Positions 1 to 8,887 of a DNA stretch of 37,563 nt are shown piece after piece. The stretch's first letter is position 1; every line of letters starts with the position of its first letter. Both the position numbers and the translations under genes were made by a program. The DNA is from Alphaproteobacteria bacterium HGW-Alphaproteobacteria-14 (lineage in GTDB: Bacteria; Pseudomonadota; Alphaproteobacteria; Sphingomonadales; Sphingomonadaceae). Location of the stretch: the NCBI GenBank assembly GCA_002842925.1, contig PHEL01000005.1, forward strand, positions 1-37,563. The letters are read 5' to 3'. A model generated the notes under the pieces. It was given only the letters and a program-made list of their open reading frames with translations. It made no database searches and was not told where the DNA came from.

Positions 1-1464
1 GCTCGACCCGCCCGAACAGCCATTGCCGAACGAAAAACCGCACGATCCGCGTTCCTCGAACATATCCTCGGCATCTTCGCGGTGGCCGGTGGGGATGACA
101 AAACGATCCTCGTAATCGGCCAGCGCCATCACCTTGTACATTTCCTCGATCTGCGCGCCGGTCAGGCCGACCGCTTCGGCAATGCTTTCATTATGCACGC
201 CGTCGACCGTCTTGGCCCGCATGTAGCCGCGCATCGCCAGCATCCGTTCAAGGCACAGCGCCACCGGCTCCTCGGCGCCTGCAGTCAGCAGGTTGGCGAG
301 GTATTTGAGCGGGATACGCAAGGAGCGGACATCGGGCATATTGTTATTGACCGAAATCTGCCCCGCGCTGGCTGCGGCATTGATCGGTGACAGCGGCGGC
401 ACATACCACACCATCGGCAGCGTGCGGTATTCGGGGTGGAGCGGAAAGGCGACCTTCCATTCCATCGCCATCTTGTAGACCGGCGAATGGCGCGCGGCCT
501 CCAGCCAGTTTTCAGGCACGCCGTCTTTGCGCGCCTGTGCGATCACCGCCGGATCATGCGGATCAAGGAAGATATCAAGCTGCGCCTGATACAGATCCTC
601 GACATTCTCGGCGCTCGCGGCTTCCTCGATGCGGTCTGCATCATACAGCATCACGCCGAGGTAGCGGATCCGCCCGACGCAGGTTTCGCTGCACACGGTC
701 GGCTGCCCCGCCTCGATGCGCGGATAGCAGAAGATGCACTTTTCCGATTTGCCGCTTTTCCAGTTGTAGTAGATTTTTTTGTAGGGGCAGCCCGAAACGC
801 ACATCCGCCAGCCCCGGCACGCCTCCTGATCGATCAGGACGATGCCGTCCTCCTCACGCTTGTAAATCGCGCCCGATGGGCAGGCGGCGACGCAGGTGGG
901 GTTGAGGCAGTGTTCGCACAGACGCGGCAGATACATCATGAAGGTATTTTCGAACTGGCCGTAAATCTCCTTCTGCACACCTTCGAAATTGTAATCTTCC
1001 GACCGCTTGGCAAATTCCCCGCCAAGGATTTCCTCCCAGTTCGGGCCCCATTCGATCTTTTCCATGCGCTTGCCGGAAATCAGCGAACGCGGGCGCGCGG
1101 TGGGGAAGGCCTTGCTCTCGCCCGCCTTTTGCAAATGCGCGTAATCGAAGGTGAAGGGTTCGTAGTAATCGTCAATCTCGGGCAGGTCGGGGTTGGCGAA
1201 GATTTTCGCCAGCACCCGCCATTTGCCGCCCATCTTGGGCCGGATTGATCCGCCGGGAGTGCGCACCCAGCCGCCGTTCCAGCGTTTCTGGTTTTCCCAA
1301 TCCTTGGGATAGCCGATGCCGGGCTTGGTCTCGACATTGTTGAACCAGGCGTATTCCATGCCTTCGCGGCTGGTCCACACGTTCTTGCAGGTGACCGAAC
1401 AGGTGTGGCACCCGATGCACTTATCAAGGTTCAAGACCTTGCCGATTTGCGCGCGGATTTTCAT
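1..1464 (-). CDS. narH: Respiratory nitrate reductase beta subunit NarH (partial, C-terminus beyond left edge)
   Basis: This is the iron-sulfur electron-transfer subunit of membrane-bound nitrate reductase, carrying electrons from NarI to the molybdenum subunit NarG on the cytoplasmic face. The 488 visible codons begin MKIRAQIGKVLNLDKCIGC. Four Cys clusters are visible: CIGCHTCSVTC near the start, CEHCLNPTCVAACP, CRGWRMCVSGCP and a CIFC...C group. The Trp in CRGWRMC marks the [3Fe-4S] cluster, as in NarH. The family is usually about 500 residues, so only a short C-terminal tail is missing. The start ATG (1464) overlaps the narG stop as ATGA, indicating translational coupling. narJ and narI are expected just to the left of the window. 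Confidence 0.97.
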   Translation of the reverse strand, partial: MKIRAQIGKVLNLDKCIGCHTCSVTCKNVWTSREGMEYAWFNNVETKPGIGYPKDWENQKRWNGGWVRTPGGSIRPKMGGKWRVLAKIFANPDLPEIDDYYEPFTFDYAHLQKAGESKAFPTARPRSLISGKRMEKIEWGPNWEEILGGEFAKRSEDYNFEGVQKEIYGQFENTFMMYLPRLCEHCLNPTCVAACPSGAIYKREEDGIVLIDQEACRGWRMCVSGCPYKKIYYNWKSGKSEKCIFCYPRIEAGQPTVCSETCVGRIRYLGVMLYDADRIEEAASAENVEDLYQAQLDIFLDPHDPAVIAQARKDGVPENWLEAARHSPVYKMAMEWKVAFPLHPEYRTLPMVWYVPPLSPINAAASAGQISVNNNMPDVRSLRIPLKYLANLLTAGAEEPVALCLERMLAMRGYMRAKTVDGVHNESIAEAVGLTGAQIEEMYKVMALADYEDRFVIPTGHREDAEDMFEERGSCGFSFGNGCSGGSS

Positions 1465-4400
1465 GCCACGGTCTCCCCTTCGTCCAAGGCCCCTTCGAGC
1501 CAATCGACCTTCTGCAATTTGCGCACGATGACATATTCGTCGCGGTTGGAACCGACGGTGCCGTAATAGTTGAAGCCATAGGCCAGTTGCACATAGCCGC
1601 CGATCATGTGGGTGGGTTTCAGCACCGCACGCGTCACCGAATTGTGGATGCCGCCGCGCTGCCCGGTCAGCGGCGAGCCAGGGACGTTCACGATCTTTTC
1701 CTGCGCGTGATACATGAACAAGGTGCCTTCCTTCATCCGCTGAGAAACGACCACGCGGGCCACCAGCGCGCCATTGGAATTGAAGGTTTCAACCCAGTCA
1801 TTATCGACCAGACCGGCCTTGGCTGCATCCACCTCGCTCATCCACACAATCGGCCCGCCGCGTGACAGCGTGAGCATCAAGAGGTTGTCGGTATAGGTTG
1901 AATGGATGCCCCATTTCTGGTGCGGGGTGATGAAGTTGAGGATCACGTGCGGCGCGCCCTTGGCTTCATCCAGCATCGGTTTCACCGCCTTGGTATCGAT
2001 CGGAGGGCGATAGACGCAGAACCCTTCGCCAAAGGCGCGCATCCATTTGTGATCCTGATACAGCTGCTGCCTGCCGGTCAGCGTGCGCCACGGGATCAGT
2101 TCGTGGACGTTGGTATAGCCCGCGTTGTAGCAGACGTGCTCGCTTTCGATACCGGACCAGGTGGGGGAGGAGATGATCTTGCGCGGCTGTGCCTGAATGT
2201 CGCGGAAGCGGATTTTTTCATCTTCCTTGGGCCGCGCCAGATGGGTGTGATCAATCCCGGTTTTCTTCGACAGGTCGGCCCACGCCTTGACCGCAACCTC
2301 GCCATTGGTTTCGGGCGCGAGCATCAGGATCACCTCGGCCGCATCAATCGCGGTTTCGATCTGCGGCTGGCCCTTGCCCACGCCATCATTCGGCACCGCT
2401 CCGTTGAGCGCGCGCAGGTTGGCAACCTCGTGATCGGTGTTCCAGCCGATCCCCTTGCCGCCATTGCCGAGCTTTTCCAACAACGGGCCGAGCGCGGTGA
2501 ATTTCTGGTAGAGTTCGGCGTAGTTGCGCTCAACCAGCGCAACATTGGCCATGGTCACGCCGGGGATCGGTTCGACTTCGCCTTTGCCCCAATCGGCCAC
2601 ATCATAAGGCTGGGCGATTTCATTGGGGCTGTCATGCTGGATCGGGGTCAGCACCAGATCCTGTTCCACTCCCAGCACTTCGGGCGCGATTTCGGAAAAT
2701 GCCTTGGCGATGCCTTTGTAGATGTCCCAGTCGCTGCGCGATTCCCACACCGGATCGACCGCCGCCGACAGCGGGTGGATGAAGGGGTGCATGTCAGAGG
2801 TGTTGAGATCGTCCTTTTCATACCAGCTCGCAGTCGGCAGCACGATGTCGGAATAGACGCAGGTGGTCGACATCCGGAAATCTAGCGTCACCAGCAGGTC
2901 AAGTTTCCCTTTGGGCGCATCATCGTGCCATTTGACCTCTTTGGGTTTCTGCGCCCCGGTCTCGCCCAGATCCTTGCCTTGCACGCCATGTGCGGTGCCG
3001 AGCAGGTGTTTGAGGAAATATTCGTGGCCCTTGCCCGATGAACCCAGCAGGTTTGACCGCCACACGAACATATTGCGCGGCCAGTTGGCGGGATCATCCG
3101 GGTCGAAACACGACATTTCCAGATCGCCTGCCTTCAGTGCCTGCGCGACATAGTCCTTGGGTGCCATCCCGCTGGCCTTTACCGCGCGGCCCACGTCCAG
3201 AGGATTGGTTTTCAATTGCGGCGCACACGGCAGCCAGCCCATGCGTTCCGCCCGCGCGTTATAATCGATCAGGCTGGCGTCCCAATCGCCATCCGGCGCA
3301 GTGGGAGACAGGATTTCCTCCACCCCCAGCGTTTCATAACGCCACTGATCGGTGTGGGCGTAGAAGAAGCTGGTCGAATTCATCTGGCGCGGCGGGCGGT
3401 TCCAATCGAGCGCGAAGGCCAACGGCAGCCACCCGGTTTGCGGGCGCAGTTTTTCCTGCCCGACATAATGCGACCAGCCGCCGCCCGATTGACCCACACA
3501 GCCACACATCACCAACAGATTGATGATGCCGCGATAATTCATGTCCATGTGGTACCAGTGGTTTAACCCGGCCCCCAGGATCACCATCGATTTGCCCTTG
3601 GTCACTTCGGCATTGGTGGCAAATTCACGCGCGGCGGTGATAATGTGATCGGCGGGAACACCGCAGATTTTCTCTGCCCAGGCGGGGGTATAGGGTACCA
3701 TGTCGGCGTAATCGCGGGTCACATGATCGCCGCCCAAACCCCGGTCGAGCCCGTAATTGGCGCAAAAAAGATCGAACACGGTGGCAACGAATGCCTTCCC
3801 GTCTTTCAACTGCATCTGACGCGCCGACACCCGGCGTTTCAACACGCTGGGATGATCGGTCCCTTCGAAATGGTCATGTTCACGATTGCCGAAATAGGGG
3901 AAGGCAACCTCGACCACTTCGTCATGGTGGCCATCAAGGATGGTGGTCAGCCGCAGGCAGGTATCATTGCCGCGCCCATCCCTTTCCTGAAGATTCCACT
4001 TGCCGTCCTCGCCCCAACGGAAGCCCGCCGAGCCGGACGGCACCACCACTTCATCGGTGTTTTCGTCGATCGCCACGGTCTTCCAGTCGGGGTTGTTGCC
4101 CTCGCCCAGATCGTCAAGGAAATCGGCGGCGCGCAGCAGGCGTTCGGGCACCAGCGCGCCGTCCTTTTCGACCAGCCGCACCAGCATCGGCATATCGGAA
4201 TATTTGCGGCAATAATCCTCGAAATATTCCGCCTGCCGATCGAGATGGTATTCGCGCAGGATCACGTGGCCCATCGCCATCGCCAGCGCAGCATCGGTGC
4301 CCTGTTTGGGGTTGAGCCAAAGGTCGGCGAATTTGGTCGCTTCGGCATAGTCGGGGCTGACCACCGCGACTTTGGTGCCACGATAACGCGCCTCGGTCAT

Positions 4401-5198
4401 GAAGTGCGCATCGGGCGTGCGCGTTTGCGGCACGTTCGATCCCCACAGCATCAGGAAGCCGGCATTATACCAGTCGGCGCTTTCGGGAACGTCGGTCTGT
4501 TCGCCCCAGGTTTGCGGGGAGGCTGGCGGCAGATCGCAATACCAGTCGTAAAAGCTCATGCAGGTGCCGCCGAGCAGCGACAGATAGCGCGAGCCCGCTG
4601 CGTAGCTGACCATCGACATCGCCGGGATGGGGCTGAACCCGATCACCCGATCCGGGCCATAGGTCTTCGCCGTATAGGCATTGGCCGCCGCGATGATTTC
4701 GTTCACCTCGTCCCAGGTTGACCGTACGAACCCACCGTGACCGCGGATCGCGGTGTAGCTTTTGCGCTTGGCCGGATCCTCGACAATCGAAGCCCACGCG
4801 GCGACGGGTGTGCGCAGCACGCGCGCTTCGCGCCATAATTTGAGCAGGCGCGAACGGACCATCGGATATTTCAGCCGCTGGGCGGAATAGATATACCAGC
4901 TGTAGCTCGCCCCGCGCGGACAGCCGCGCGGTTCGTGATTGGGCAGGCCGGGCATGGTGCGCGGATAATCGGTCTGCTGCGTTTCCCAGGTGATGATCCC
5001 GCCTTTGACGTAGATTTTCCAGCTGCACGATCCGGTGCAATTTACCCCGTGGGTAGAGCGCACGATCTTGTCGTGCTGCCAGCGTTTGCGATAGCCATCT
5101 TCCCAATCGCGGTTCTGATTGGTGGTGACGCCGTGACCATCGGAAAAATCCTGTTTCTTCTGGCGGAAGAACGTCAGGCGGTCGAGCAGATGGCTCAT
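1461..5198 (-). CDS. narG: Respiratory nitrate reductase alpha subunit NarG
   Basis: This is the catalytic molybdenum (bis-MGD) subunit, which reduces nitrate to nitrite in the cytoplasm during anaerobic respiration. It has 1245 residues, the normal size. The N-terminal [4Fe-4S] site is visible as H50, C54, C58 (HGVNCTGSCSW) and C93 (RGCPRG). FYDWYCDLP near residue 220 contains the Asp that ligates Mo in characterised NarG. The start ATG overlaps the narK stop (ATGA) and its stop overlaps the narH start, so narK-narG-narH form one transcript. Expression is probably driven from the Fnr-type boxes upstream of narK. Confidence 0.98.
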   Translation of the reverse strand: MSHLLDRLTFFRQKKQDFSDGHGVTTNQNRDWEDGYRKRWQHDKIVRSTHGVNCTGSCSWKIYVKGGIITWETQQTDYPRTMPGLPNHEPRGCPRGASYSWYIYSAQRLKYPMVRSRLLKLWREARVLRTPVAAWASIVEDPAKRKSYTAIRGHGGFVRSTWDEVNEIIAAANAYTAKTYGPDRVIGFSPIPAMSMVSYAAGSRYLSLLGGTCMSFYDWYCDLPPASPQTWGEQTDVPESADWYNAGFLMLWGSNVPQTRTPDAHFMTEARYRGTKVAVVSPDYAEATKFADLWLNPKQGTDAALAMAMGHVILREYHLDRQAEYFEDYCRKYSDMPMLVRLVEKDGALVPERLLRAADFLDDLGEGNNPDWKTVAIDENTDEVVVPSGSAGFRWGEDGKWNLQERDGRGNDTCLRLTTILDGHHDEVVEVAFPYFGNREHDHFEGTDHPSVLKRRVSARQMQLKDGKAFVATVFDLFCANYGLDRGLGGDHVTRDYADMVPYTPAWAEKICGVPADHIITAAREFATNAEVTKGKSMVILGAGLNHWYHMDMNYRGIINLLVMCGCVGQSGGGWSHYVGQEKLRPQTGWLPLAFALDWNRPPRQMNSTSFFYAHTDQWRYETLGVEEILSPTAPDGDWDASLIDYNARAERMGWLPCAPQLKTNPLDVGRAVKASGMAPKDYVAQALKAGDLEMSCFDPDDPANWPRNMFVWRSNLLGSSGKGHEYFLKHLLGTAHGVQGKDLGETGAQKPKEVKWHDDAPKGKLDLLVTLDFRMSTTCVYSDIVLPTASWYEKDDLNTSDMHPFIHPLSAAVDPVWESRSDWDIYKGIAKAFSEIAPEVLGVEQDLVLTPIQHDSPNEIAQPYDVADWGKGEVEPIPGVTMANVALVERNYAELYQKFTALGPLLEKLGNGGKGIGWNTDHEVANLRALNGAVPNDGVGKGQPQIETAIDAAEVILMLAPETNGEVAVKAWADLSKKTGIDHTHLARPKEDEKIRFRDIQAQPRKIISSPTWSGIESEHVCYNAGYTNVHELIPWRTLTGRQQLYQDHKWMRAFGEGFCVYRPPIDTKAVKPMLDEAKGAPHVILNFITPHQKWGIHSTYTDNLLMLTLSRGGPIVWMSEVDAAKAGLVDNDWVETFNSNGALVARVVVSQRMKEGTLFMYHAQEKIVNVPGSPLTGQRGGIHNSVTRAVLKPTHMIGGYVQLAYGFNYYGTVGSNRDEYVIVRKLQKVDWLEGALDEGETVA

Positions 5199-7942
5199 GC
5201 TTGGGCTCCTTTCAGGGATGTATTATGGGGCGCCGGTGTCGGGGAGCGCCCGCGCTCGATATCGTGCAGCAGGCCGCCGCGCCTTGTGTAAGCCCACCAG
5301 GTCAGCGCGGCGCAGCTGGCGTAGAAGATCAGGAAGCCCCACAGCGCCGCCATTGGCGTTCCGGTAGCGGCAATCGCGCTGCCGAAGCTTTTGGGAATGA
5401 AGAAGGCCCCATAGGCAGCGATGGCCGAGGTAAAGCCGACGATCGCGGCGGATTCCTTTTCCGCCTGCCGCCTCTGCGCCTCGGCTCCAAGTTCGGGCAT
5501 CAGCCGGGGCACTTCGACCCGCATGATCGCCGGGATCATCTGGAAGGTCGAAGCATTGCCCACCCCGGTCATGAAGAACATGAAGATGAACATGCCGAGG
5601 AAACCCCACCAGTTGCCGGCCTGAAGGAACCAGATCACTCCAAGCACGCCCACTATCATCGCCACGAACACCCAGAAGGTGACGCGCGCGCCGCCCCAGC
5701 GATCAGACACCCAGCCGGTGGCCGCGCGGCTCAACGCCCCAACCAGCGGGCCGAGGAAGACAAACTTGAGCACGTCGACATCGGGAAACTCCTGTTTGGC
5801 GAGCAGCGGCAGGCCGGCGGAAAAGCCGATGAAGCTGCCGAAGGTGCCGGTATAAAGCCAGCACATCAGCCAATTGTGCTTGCGCTGGAAGATCACCGAT
5901 TGTTCGGCAAAGCTGGCCTTGGCATCGGCGATGTCGTGCATCCCGAACCACGCCAGCAGAGTGGAAGCGATGATGAACGGCACCCAGATGAAGCCCGCGT
6001 TCTGGAGCCACAACTGGCCGCCATCGGCGGTTTGCTGCGGAGCGCCGCCCAGCGCGCCGAACACGCCTGCCACGATCACCAGCGGCACGGCGAACTGCAT
6101 CACCGACACGCCGAGATTGCCCAGTCCCGCATTCAGCGCCAGCGCATTGCCTTTCTGCGCCTTGGGGAAGAAGAAGCTGATGTTCGACATCGACGAGGCG
6201 AAATTGCCCCCGCCAAACCCGCACAGCAACGCCAGCACCAGGAAGATGACATAGGGCGTTTCAGGGCTCTGCACCGCATAGCCGATCCCGAATGCGGGGA
6301 TCAGCAGGGATGCAGTGCTCATCGTCGTCCACAGCCGTCCGCCGAAGATCGGCACCATGAAGCTGTAGAAAATGCGCAAGGTCGCGCCCGACAGGCCCGG
6401 CAGCGCCGCCAGCCAGAACAATTGATCGGTGGTATAGGCAAACCCGATCGAAGGCAGCTTGGCCACTACCATCGACCACACCATCCACACCGAAAAGGCA
6501 AGCAGCAGCGCAGGGATCGATATATACAGATTGCGCCGCGCGATGCGTTCGCCGGTGCTTTCCCAGAAGTCCGGATCTTCCGGCTGCCATTCGGACAGCA
6601 CCTTGTCCGGTTGCGCGGCAGCGTGCTTTTTCTCGTCGTGGATTCCGGCCATTTCGGGGAATTGCGGCAGGCTGCGGGTGTCGATCCCGCTGGCCTTCTG
6701 TTCCATCTGCCGGATCGCCAGATGCATCCATATGAACGCCACCGCTACCAGTGCAAACAGCACCATGAAACAGCTCGTCCAGATGCCGGTCAGGTCGCTC
6801 ACCGCACCGAACACGATCGGCAGCACGAACCCGCCCAGCCCGCCGACCAGACCGACAAGCCCGCCGACCGATCCGACATTTTGCGGATAATAAACCGGAA
6901 TATGCTTATACACCGCCGCCTTGCCCAGCGACATGAAGAAGCCGAGCACGAACACCGTAATCACGAACGGCACCAGGCTCATCGAGGTGGAAAAGGTGAT
7001 CGGCCCGCGGATGCCTTCGATCACATAATGCGTCGCCGGATAGGACAGCATGAACAGGCAGACCAGCGACACGCCGAAGGTGGCATACATGATCTTTCGC
7101 GCGCCATATTTGTCGGACAATATCCCGCCATAAGCGCGGAACACACTGGCGGAGAGCGAAAAGCTGGCCGCCAGCATCCCGGCCGTCTTGATATCGACCC
7201 CATACAGATCAACGATGTAATGCGGCAACCACAGGGCCAGCGCCACGAACGCGCCGAACACGAAGAAATAATAGAGCGAGAAGCGCCAGACCTGTTCATT
7301 CTTCAGCGGTTCAAGCTGTTCAATCAAACCGCGCGCCTTAGCCCCGCTGATTTTGCGCGCGGCAAATTCTGGATCATCCTTGGCGAACAGGTAGAACAAG
7401 ACCGCCACCACCGCGAGCACTGCGGCCCAGACCTGCGCCACACCTTGCCAGCCGACGGCAACCATCAGCCACGGCGCGAGAAATTTCGTGACCGCCGCGC
7501 CAACATTGCCCATCCCGAAAAAACCGAGCGCGGCGCCCTGGCGTTCTTGCGGGTAGAATTTCGAAACATAGGCAACGCCGACGGCAAACCCGCCCCCGGC
7601 CAGACCAAGGCCCAGCGCGGCGATCAACATCACATAGTAATTATCGGCATAGGACAGCAGAAACGTCGCCGCCGCCGATGCCAGCATGGTCAGCGGAAAC
7701 ACGATCCGCCCGCCCCGCTGATCTGTCCACACCCCCAACAGCAGGCGGGTCAGCGAACCGGTCAGGATCGGGGTGCCGACCAGCAAGCCGAATTGGGTAT
7801 CGTTCAGGCCCAGCTCGGCCTTGATCTCGATCCCGATAATCGCAAAAATCGTCCACACCGCAAAGCAGATGGTGAAAGCGAATGTGCTGAGACCCAAAGC
7901 GCGGTTCTGTTCGGCGCTGGTCACTTGGTCTTGTGGCGACAT
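5195..7942 (-). CDS. narK: Fused NarK1-NarK2 nitrate/nitrite transporter
   Basis: This 915-residue inner-membrane protein is two major-facilitator domains in tandem, twice the size of a single NarK. Domain 1 (about residues 15-410) begins with the NarK-type segment FAVWTIFAIIGIEIKAELGL. A hydrophilic linker rich in charged residues (about 410-475) precedes domain 2, which ends near residue 890. NarK1-type domains are known as nitrate/proton symporters and NarK2-type as nitrate/nitrite antiporters. Such fusions are known in denitrifiers such as Paracoccus, so one polypeptide can start and sustain nitrate uptake. An AGGAG Shine-Dalgarno lies about 6 nt before the ATG, and a perfect TTGAT-N4-ATCAA box sits at 8006-8019 upstream. 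It is the first gene of the nar operon. Confidence 0.95.
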   Translation of the reverse strand: MSPQDQVTSAEQNRALGLSTFAFTICFAVWTIFAIIGIEIKAELGLNDTQFGLLVGTPILTGSLTRLLLGVWTDQRGGRIVFPLTMLASAAATFLLSYADNYYVMLIAALGLGLAGGGFAVGVAYVSKFYPQERQGAALGFFGMGNVGAAVTKFLAPWLMVAVGWQGVAQVWAAVLAVVAVLFYLFAKDDPEFAARKISGAKARGLIEQLEPLKNEQVWRFSLYYFFVFGAFVALALWLPHYIVDLYGVDIKTAGMLAASFSLSASVFRAYGGILSDKYGARKIMYATFGVSLVCLFMLSYPATHYVIEGIRGPITFSTSMSLVPFVITVFVLGFFMSLGKAAVYKHIPVYYPQNVGSVGGLVGLVGGLGGFVLPIVFGAVSDLTGIWTSCFMVLFALVAVAFIWMHLAIRQMEQKASGIDTRSLPQFPEMAGIHDEKKHAAAQPDKVLSEWQPEDPDFWESTGERIARRNLYISIPALLLAFSVWMVWSMVVAKLPSIGFAYTTDQLFWLAALPGLSGATLRIFYSFMVPIFGGRLWTTMSTASLLIPAFGIGYAVQSPETPYVIFLVLALLCGFGGGNFASSMSNISFFFPKAQKGNALALNAGLGNLGVSVMQFAVPLVIVAGVFGALGGAPQQTADGGQLWLQNAGFIWVPFIIASTLLAWFGMHDIADAKASFAEQSVIFQRKHNWLMCWLYTGTFGSFIGFSAGLPLLAKQEFPDVDVLKFVFLGPLVGALSRAATGWVSDRWGGARVTFWVFVAMIVGVLGVIWFLQAGNWWGFLGMFIFMFFMTGVGNASTFQMIPAIMRVEVPRLMPELGAEAQRRQAEKESAAIVGFTSAIAAYGAFFIPKSFGSAIAATGTPMAALWGFLIFYASCAALTWWAYTRRGGLLHDIERGRSPTPAPHNTSLKGAQA

Positions 7943-8005
7943 GGTCTGCTCCTGCTGGAGATACGTTTGACCGGCTTGCCATGCGGCGATGCGCCCCCCG
8001 CCTTG

Positions 8006-8019
8006 TTGATCAAGATCAA
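8006..8019 (-). promoter_or_regulatory. Fnr/Dnr-type box upstream of narK
   Basis: The 14-mer TTGATCAAGATCAA matches the Fnr/Anr/Dnr consensus TTGAT-N4-ATCAA exactly. Its centre lies about 70 bp upstream of the narK start codon, which allows a class II (-41.5) activator position with a transcription start near 7971. It most likely activates narKGH under low oxygen and/or nitric oxide. Confidence 0.85.
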
Positions 8020-8076
8020 ACCGAAGGCCACGAAAAGCGCAAAAACAGCTTGGCCTGATATGGCAAGCAAGCCGAC

Positions 8077-8090
8077 CCGATGTGCATCAA
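8077..8090 (+). promoter_or_regulatory. Degenerate Fnr/Dnr box upstream of the regulator
   Basis: CCGATGTGCATCAA keeps a perfect right half (ATCAA) and a weakened left half (CCGAT for TTGAT). It lies one box-length upstream of the perfect site at 8099-8112 and may be a low-affinity second site. It could be chance, since only one half matches. Confidence 0.4.
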
Positions 8091-8098
8091 GGGTCTGC

Positions 8099-8112
8099 TT
8101 GATATACATCAA
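8099..8112 (+). promoter_or_regulatory. Fnr/Dnr-type box upstream of the Crp/Fnr regulator
   Basis: TTGATATACATCAA is a perfect match to TTGAT-N4-ATCAA. It ends 37 nt before the regulator's ATG at 8150, so the regulator probably controls itself or is controlled by a second Fnr-type protein. Its closeness to the gene start is compatible either with activation or with repression by occlusion. Confidence 0.82.
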
Positions 8113-8149
8113 TTCAATAGCTATGCACGCTGCCTAGGCACAGGGGGTA

Positions 8150-8854
8150 ATGACGTTCATGCGAATCGGCGAAAAGCCAGAAATTGCGCGCCTGCCGCTG
8201 TTCCGTGATATGGATGACGCCATGCGCGAACGGATTTTCTCAGGTTCGTTCCTGCAGGTATTTCCGCCGCAACTCACCCTGTTCGAGGTCGGACAGCGGG
8301 CCGATTTCCTGCACGTGCTGGTCGACGGTGCGGTTGAACTCTACGCCGCCGGGGGTGGTCGCGACACGACCATGCGGATCGTCGAGCCAGTGACCAGCTA
8401 CATCCTTGCTGCAGTCATCAACGACATGCCCTATCTGATGTCAGCCCGGACGCTGGCCTCGTCGCGCATACTGCTGGTGCCAGCCGCGCTGATGCGCGAG
8501 GTCATCAAACAGGATACCGCGTTGATGCAGGCCACCATGCATGAACTGGCGCTGGGATATCGCGATCTGGTGCGCGCCCTCACCGACATGAAGCTACGCC
8601 AGTCGGCGGAGCGGCTTGGCCATTACCTGTTGGAATACAGTGCCCGCCACGGCGAGAACTGGGAATTCGAACTGAGCGGGGAAAAGCGTGTGCTTGCCTC
8701 GCTCTTGGGGATGACCCCGGAGAACCTGTCGCGTGCCTTCAGCACACTCAAAGGCCACGGCGTATCGACCAGCGGATCCAAAATCCGGATCGAAGACCGC
8801 ATTGCATTGTCCGCTTTTTCACGACCTGATCCAGTGCCTGCTGATCAAAGATAG
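8150..8854 (+). CDS. Crp/Fnr-family regulator, Dnr/NnrR-like, cysteine-free
   Basis: This 234-residue transcription factor has an N-terminal cyclic-nucleotide-type beta-barrel (about residues 15-125), a dimer helix (about 125-155) and a C-terminal winged helix. The recognition helix PENLSRAFSTL carries the E-x-x-S-R pattern that reads TTGAT half-sites in Fnr relatives. There is no cysteine at all, so it cannot hold the oxygen-sensing [4Fe-4S] cluster of Fnr. That and the nar/nnrS neighbours favour the Dnr/NnrR group, thought to sense nitric oxide through haem. The first ATG (8150) has AGGGGG only 2 nt upstream; the ATG at 8159 has better spacing (11 nt) and may be the true start. It is divergent from narK and convergent with the porin gene. 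Confidence 0.88.
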   Translation: MTFMRIGEKPEIARLPLFRDMDDAMRERIFSGSFLQVFPPQLTLFEVGQRADFLHVLVDGAVELYAAGGGRDTTMRIVEPVTSYILAAVINDMPYLMSARTLASSRILLVPAALMREVIKQDTALMQATMHELALGYRDLVRALTDMKLRQSAERLGHYLLEYSARHGENWEFELSGEKRVLASLLGMTPENLSRAFSTLKGHGVSTSGSKIRIEDRIALSAFSRPDPVPADQR

Positions 8855-8887
8855 CCTGGCAACCAGTCGCAGCATCGTCAGCCTGCG

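Noticed and set aside
3645-4721. A 358-codon plus-strand frame opposite narG
   Set aside because: Antisense shadow of narG with no recognisable protein pattern.
5201-8137. A 978-codon open frame on the plus strand opposite narK
   Set aside because: It is the antisense shadow of a high-GC gene: rich in Arg/His/Gln/Pro, no domain, and narK on the other strand is unmistakable.
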